A stretch of 64,000 bases of DNA, taken from assembly GCF_020536995.1 (NCBI RefSeq), contig NC_068355.1:6650329-6714328 (forward strand). Reading direction: 5' to 3'. The notes beneath the pieces were generated by a model. It saw nothing but the letters and a program-made list of their open reading frames with translations. It was not told the DNA's origin and searched no databases. Of the stretch, positions 39,101 through 45,100 are shown piece by piece. How positions within the stretch are numbered: the stretch's first letter is position 1; each line of letters opens with the position of its first letter. The stretch is from Dreissena polymorpha. Taxonomy: Eukaryota; Mollusca; Bivalvia; Myida; Dreissenidae. A program made the position numbers and the translations under genes.

Positions 39101-42100
39101 GAATTCTTGACGAATGAACAAAAATGTAATGTTGTGCATAATCTCCGTATTACCATCTGTCCATGTTTCAAGTTTCATGAAAAAATATGAAGAAATTTTA
39201 AAGTTATCGCAGGATCCAGAAAAGTGTGACCGACACAGACTCACGGACACACAGAGCACAAACCGTAAGTCTCCTCCAGTTTCATTTTCAACCCGAAGAT
39301 ACTGCTGAGCAGCAAACAGCATAAAACCAGAACAGCCTGCAAGTAACTCCCAGTCTGTTCAGGTTTTATGTTGTTTGCACATAGCCATTTTCACTTTGCT
39401 TCTTATGGGGAAAAGGGTTAACTATACGTGTATACCAGGAAAGAAGTGTGTGATATTGTTGTCCAGAAGCTGCTGGACAAGGTCGGGGGCCAGTCCTGGC
39501 ATGTCCTGAACTGGGAGCTGGTCGGTAGTAAGGTCGGCTGATATCACATGTGGGTTAGACAGCCACTCTGGGAGCACGCGTCTCACCTAAAGTAAGTTAT
39601 AAATATAAATTCATTATTGTATGTAGCAAAGATTTAAGGATTATAACGCTTTCAAACTCTGTTAAGTAAAACATCAGAGAATTTTTAAAACACCCAGCAG
39701 GCGATAACACATAAGTAAAAAAAAAATATGACTTGAATTTCCTCTACTTTGTGTGTCAATTGAAAACATTTATAGGTATCTGAAATGTTTCAATAATTAA
39801 ACTCCTTTAAATATAAGACAAACAACTGTATAAACCCATCAACCTTTTTAAACAAAATAGTAAAACCAATAATTTATATAGTTACAAACTACTTTTCAAA
39901 ACCTTTTCCACTTTCGCTGGTCGCAAATCCCCAATGACTGTAAAACCACCAATTTCTTGAAGCCCCTCAATTCCAGAGTGTAACTGAACATTGGAATTAA
40001 CATCATCTAATGATTCAGCAACATCATCATGTTCACCTAATGATTTGTGCGAGCCACTAGCTTGAGGCACTGTTTCATTGTCAACAGAAGAATCATCTTC
40101 ATTTTTTTGTTTCTTCTTGGTTTTATGCTTCTTGCTTTTAACCGTTTCATCAACAATGTCTTTTATATGTTGGGTAGCATTAGAGATGTCCACAGGTTCT
40201 TCCAAATGTTTCCGTTTCCTCTTCTGTCTTGGTACTCGATTGCTTTCATCATCCTTGATATGATCATCTGTATTATTCTCTTGTACAACTAAATCAACAG
40301 CACCTTTTGTATCCAATAAAAAATCAGCACCTTCAGTGTCTGAAGTCTGTGCATGCACGTTATGTTGAACACCAGCTGAGAGTCTCTTTCTTTTCTTTGC
40401 CTCCTTTTTAAGTTTCCGAAGAATTGATGCTGCCTTCTGATCTTGGTTCACATCTTCGTCTTCTCCCAAATATCTACAACATTTAAAACAATAAAATTAC
40501 TGAAGACTTTTAAAATAATCTTGTACTAAAATAACTGTAAATCTATACTATTTTCAAACCATGATTTGTTGATGCTATGTTAATGGTCCCTGAGCTATCA
40601 GTAACTAATTACATGGATAAAATATTTGCTGCAATTAAATGGCATATCTGCTATAATCATGATGTTTCAACGACCCAGGAACAAGTAATTACTAGTGTAT
40701 ATTGACAAAAAAAAACAAGATGGCCTGAAAGGCCCAAAGTCGCTCACCTGAGAGAACAAGATATTATTGGGACAAATCTTCTGACCAAGTTTCACGAAGA
40801 TCGGAAAATAAATGTGGCCTCTAGAGTGTTAACAAGGTTTTACTATAGCCATATAAGGAAAAATACCCCGCCCCCTGGCAGCCATGTTTTTCAACCAACC
40901 GGCATCATTTTTGAACTCATCCAAGATATTATCGGGATGAATCTTCTGACCAAGTTTCATAAAGATTGGACAGTAAATGTGGCCTCTAGAGTGTTAACAA
41001 GATTTGACTATAGCCATTTAAGGAAAAAATGCCCTGCCCCTTGGAAGCAATTTTTTCAAGCAAACGTAATAATTTTCGAAACTCATCAAAGATATCATTG
41101 AAACAAATCTTCTGACCAAATTTCATGAAGATTGGACAATAAATGTGGCCTCTAGAGTGTTAACAAGGTTTTACTATAGCCATATATAGCCATATAAGGA
41201 AAATGCCCCGCCCCTTGGCGGCCATGTTATTCAAGCAAACGTAACCATTTTCAAACTCATCCAAGATATCATTAAGACAAATTCTCTGACCAAACTTATC
41301 AAGATTGGACAATAAATGTGGCCTCTAGAGTGTTAACAAGGTTTTACTAAAGCCATATAAGAAAAAATGCCCTGCCCCCTGGCGGCCATGTTTTTCAACC
41401 AACCAGCATCATTTTTGAACTCGTCCAAGATATTATTGGGATGAATCTTCTGACCAAGTTTCATTAAGATTGGACAATAAATGTGACCTCTAGAGTGTTA
41501 ACAAGGTTTTACTATAGATATATAAGGAAAAATGCCCCGCCCTTTGGCAGCCATGTTTTTCAAGCAAAAGGTTACCATTTTTTTGAACTCATCAAAGATA
41601 TCAGTGGGACAATTCTTCTGAGTTAGTTTCATGAAGATCGGAAAATAAATGTGGCCTCTAGAGTGTTAACAAGGTTTTAGTATAGCCATATAAGGAAAAA
41701 TGCCCCGCCCCCTGGGGGCCATGTTTTTCAACTAACCGGCATCATTTTCGAACTCGTCCAATATATTATTGGGATGAATCTTTTGACCAAGTTTCATGAA
41801 GATCAGACAATAAATGTGGCCTCTAGAGTGTTAACAAGATTTTACTACAGCCATTTAAGGAAAAATGCCCCGTCCCTTGGCAGCCATGTTTTTCAAGCAA
41901 ACGTAACCATTTTCGAACTCATCCAAACTATCATTGAAAACAATCTTCTGACCAAATTTCATGAAGATTGGACAATAAATGTGGCCTCTAGAGAGTGAAC
42001 AAGGCAAATGTTGATGTCCCACAACGGAAAAAGCACGACGGACAACAGGCAAAAGGCGATCACAAAAGCTCACCATGAGCACGTTGTGCTCAGGTGAGCT

Positions 42101-45100
42101 CAAAATATTTAAAATTGAAATGTTTAATTAAATAACCTTATTAAGTGACATTAGCGGTAAGGTTGAGAAAATAAAATGTTCGCGAAATATTTTTGTGAAT
42201 GGTGCAGTTACACTTTGTTATCATACCAAACATAGGCTTACAAACAAAAAATTATTTACAAAGTATTGATTTTGGAATATACAATAATACAACTTGTAAA
42301 AACACAAATGACAATACAATGACTTTAATAACAATCTAGTCACAGGTGAAGGGCGCGTGGCCAAGTCACTTTAACACTATCAATTTGTCATAAAACAACA
42401 TTTTTTATCATATTGACCAAAAAAAATAAAAAATAATAATTTTTTTTTCTGATATGTTATATGTTCATAGTGTGATAGTGTTAAAGTGACTTGGCCACGC
42501 GCCCTTCACCTGTGAATCTAGTCACCCGTGAAGCTAATTCTTATCTTAATATTGATCGATCAATCATTCATTTTCCTCAACAAGCTGTATACTGTGGTTG
42601 AATTATGTTGTAACTTTGAAAGCCTGCATCAAAATATATAAGATGTTTAAAACAAAAGCTTACCGGTAATGAAAAACTGTTACATTTTTTAACTATGAGA
42701 AAGGTGTGAAACTCTTCTTTGACACACTTTGTTCCATTAGATAATTACAGAGAAGTTACATACATTTGTGGATAAGTTCTGTAACAATATGAAAATAGCT
42801 AAGGAACATGAACCAAAAAAAAGACATTAATTACAAAGGAAATCCAAAATACTACTACAAATCCCAGTTTTCAGCTTTGCACATCTGTATCCAAGTGATG
42901 ATTTTTCAGCATTTTAAATGGACCTCTTTGACTTAAATTTATTAAAAAGTTAGCAGTTAGTTGCAAAAAGTGTGATTTTCAGGAGGATGAATGTCTTGGC
43001 TGTTGTTATACAGTTTATTTGGTGTATTTATTGCCTTTGAAGTGAATTTTTCACTTAAGTTCAGACCATGGTGTTTTGCAGGAATAAGACAGTTGTATTG
43101 CTAGCATACTGGTTCGCCAGTATTTCCACACAAAATTTGCAATTTGGAATGGTTCTTATTGCTATTCGATTTCAAAAGCGAAACTTTACAATATACATCA
43201 TGGGTTCTTTGCTTGTTGACGAATATATAAAACAAATGTCACTTGGACACAAACACAACAAAAGAGGCACACAAGTGGCTACACAAAACAGTGTCTTTTT
43301 CAAGTATACAGTGGTAAGTTCCAGATGTCTTCTTCAAAACGCTAAATAAGTACAGTAATGCATTATAAATTTAGTTCATCTGCATCATATAATAGTTAAA
43401 GATCAGTCGACAGTTTATAAAAGAAATTAATCAGAAGATGGATAAAAAATTATAAATTAAGGAAGACCTTGAAAACAAGGGCTGTTTGAAAAACATGCAT
43501 GCCCCCCCATATGGGCTGTCAGTTGTAGTGGGCGCCATTGTGTGAATATGTTTTTTGTCATTGTGACCTTGACCTTTGACCTAGTGACCTGAAAATCAGC
43601 AGGGGTCATCTGCCAGTCATGATCAATGTACCTATGAAGTTTCATGATCCTAGGCCTAATTATTCTTGAGTTATCATCAGGAAACCATCTTACTGTTTCG
43701 AGTCACTGTGACCTTGACCTTTGACCTAGTGAGCTGAAAATTAATAGGGGTCATCTGCCAGTCATGATCAATGTACCTATGAAGTTTCATGATTCTAGGC
43801 ATAAGCATCCTTAAGTTATAATCTGGAAACCATTTTACTGTTTTGAGTCACTGTGACCTTGACCTTTGACCTAGTGACCTAAAAATCAATAGGGGTCATT
43901 TGCCAGTCATGATCAATGTACCTATGATGTTTCATAATCCTAGGCCTAAGCGTTCTTGAGTTATCATCCGGAAACCATTTTACTTTTTAGAGTCATTGTG
44001 ACCTTGAACTTTGACCCTTTGACTTAAGCGTTCTTGAGTTATCATCCGGAAACCATCTGGTGGACGTATCAACAGACGGACCGACATGTGCAAAACAATA
44101 TACCCCCTCTTCTTTGAAGGGGGGCATAAAAATAAAGCAACATGATGTATTTAAGAGATCACTATAAATAAGAATGTAAATGTGCCAAGAAAAAGTCCTG
44201 AGTATTTCTTAACTAAATAAATATCTTTGTAAAGTGAAGATTAGTCTTTAAAAGCACAGTTTGGACAATAACTGAATTGAATAATAGTTTGTGTCAGGTA
44301 ACTTAAGTCTTATCTATGTCATTATAGTGTCAATTTCGCCATGTACGTTGCCTGGAAGTTATTTTGTACACTGCCATTACCACACCCACTTGGTAATCAA
44401 TGTAGCGAAGATACATGCTCGATTTCACCATGACCCTGGAAAAAAATGTAATCCTATAACGCCTGTGGTGAGATTTAAAGCATATCTTGACAAATAATAA
44501 GATCAGAAAAAGACTTTGGCCTATTTTTTCTTTGATATTTTACTGTTTTATCTCGATGTCAAAAAACTAAATTTTGCTGTATTATCTTTATACCAGAGAA
44601 CTAAATTTTTTGAACAATATGGAACAGAGAAACATTTAAAAGTGTACACTCCACAATTCACAAGTCAAACCATGGGGATTCTTTCCAATAATACTGTCTG
44701 CATCTCTATAACGGCACGTTTTTGTCCTGCATCAAGGGACCTAACCGACCTGGATTCAGTCAATGGAAAGTGATACAAGGGCAAGTGCTCATTTAAATTT
44801 TCTGCGGTCATAAATATCATTGGGAATGTTTCTTAAAAATTCAACGATAATTGATTACAACTTATTGTATTTTTGAAAGGGAGACAAGTAGATCTACATG
44901 TTGATCTATGTAAACTTGTAACTGTAACAGCAGGTCACGTAAAAAGAAGCGAGCTAGAATCTATGCACATAGAAAGAAGTAGAGTTAATAATTGGAAGAT
45001 ATGTCCTTTGAACACGACCAGAATCAATTGTCTGAGGATTATGTCAATATAAAATGCAGATTTCTAACACCTCACCCTCCTCAGGGTCAACATTTTACTG

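Larger units (their letters stand above)
35027..39462 (-). repeat. 45-bp minisatellite made of the DDX51 exon 3 end plus its 5' splice site
   Basis: About 65 units of 45 bases occur in two blocks (35027-36557 and 37381-38786), and the exon end itself (39462-39421) is the last, exon-proximal unit. On the minus strand the unit reads AACAATATCACACACTTCTT then CCCTGGTATACATGTAGAG and TTAATC. In the exon 3 frame that is [15 protein letters not shown]. The real exon ends NNITHFFP followed by GGTATACACGTATAG. Each unit therefore carries the last eight codons of exon 3, the donor CTG|GTATAC and about 18 intron bases. Since 45 is a multiple of three, ORFs up to 310 codons appear on both strands without being genes. 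Confidence 0.93.

Noticed and set aside
42640-42720. Candidate DDX51 first exon near the donor-like TTACCG|GTAAGC at 42670
   Set aside because: The reading frame before it has no ATG and does not resemble the family N-terminus; 47978-48000 fits far better.
43068-43349. A 93-codon plus-strand ORF in DDX51 intron 1
   Set aside because: No recognisable domain, no splice continuation, and composition like the surrounding intron.
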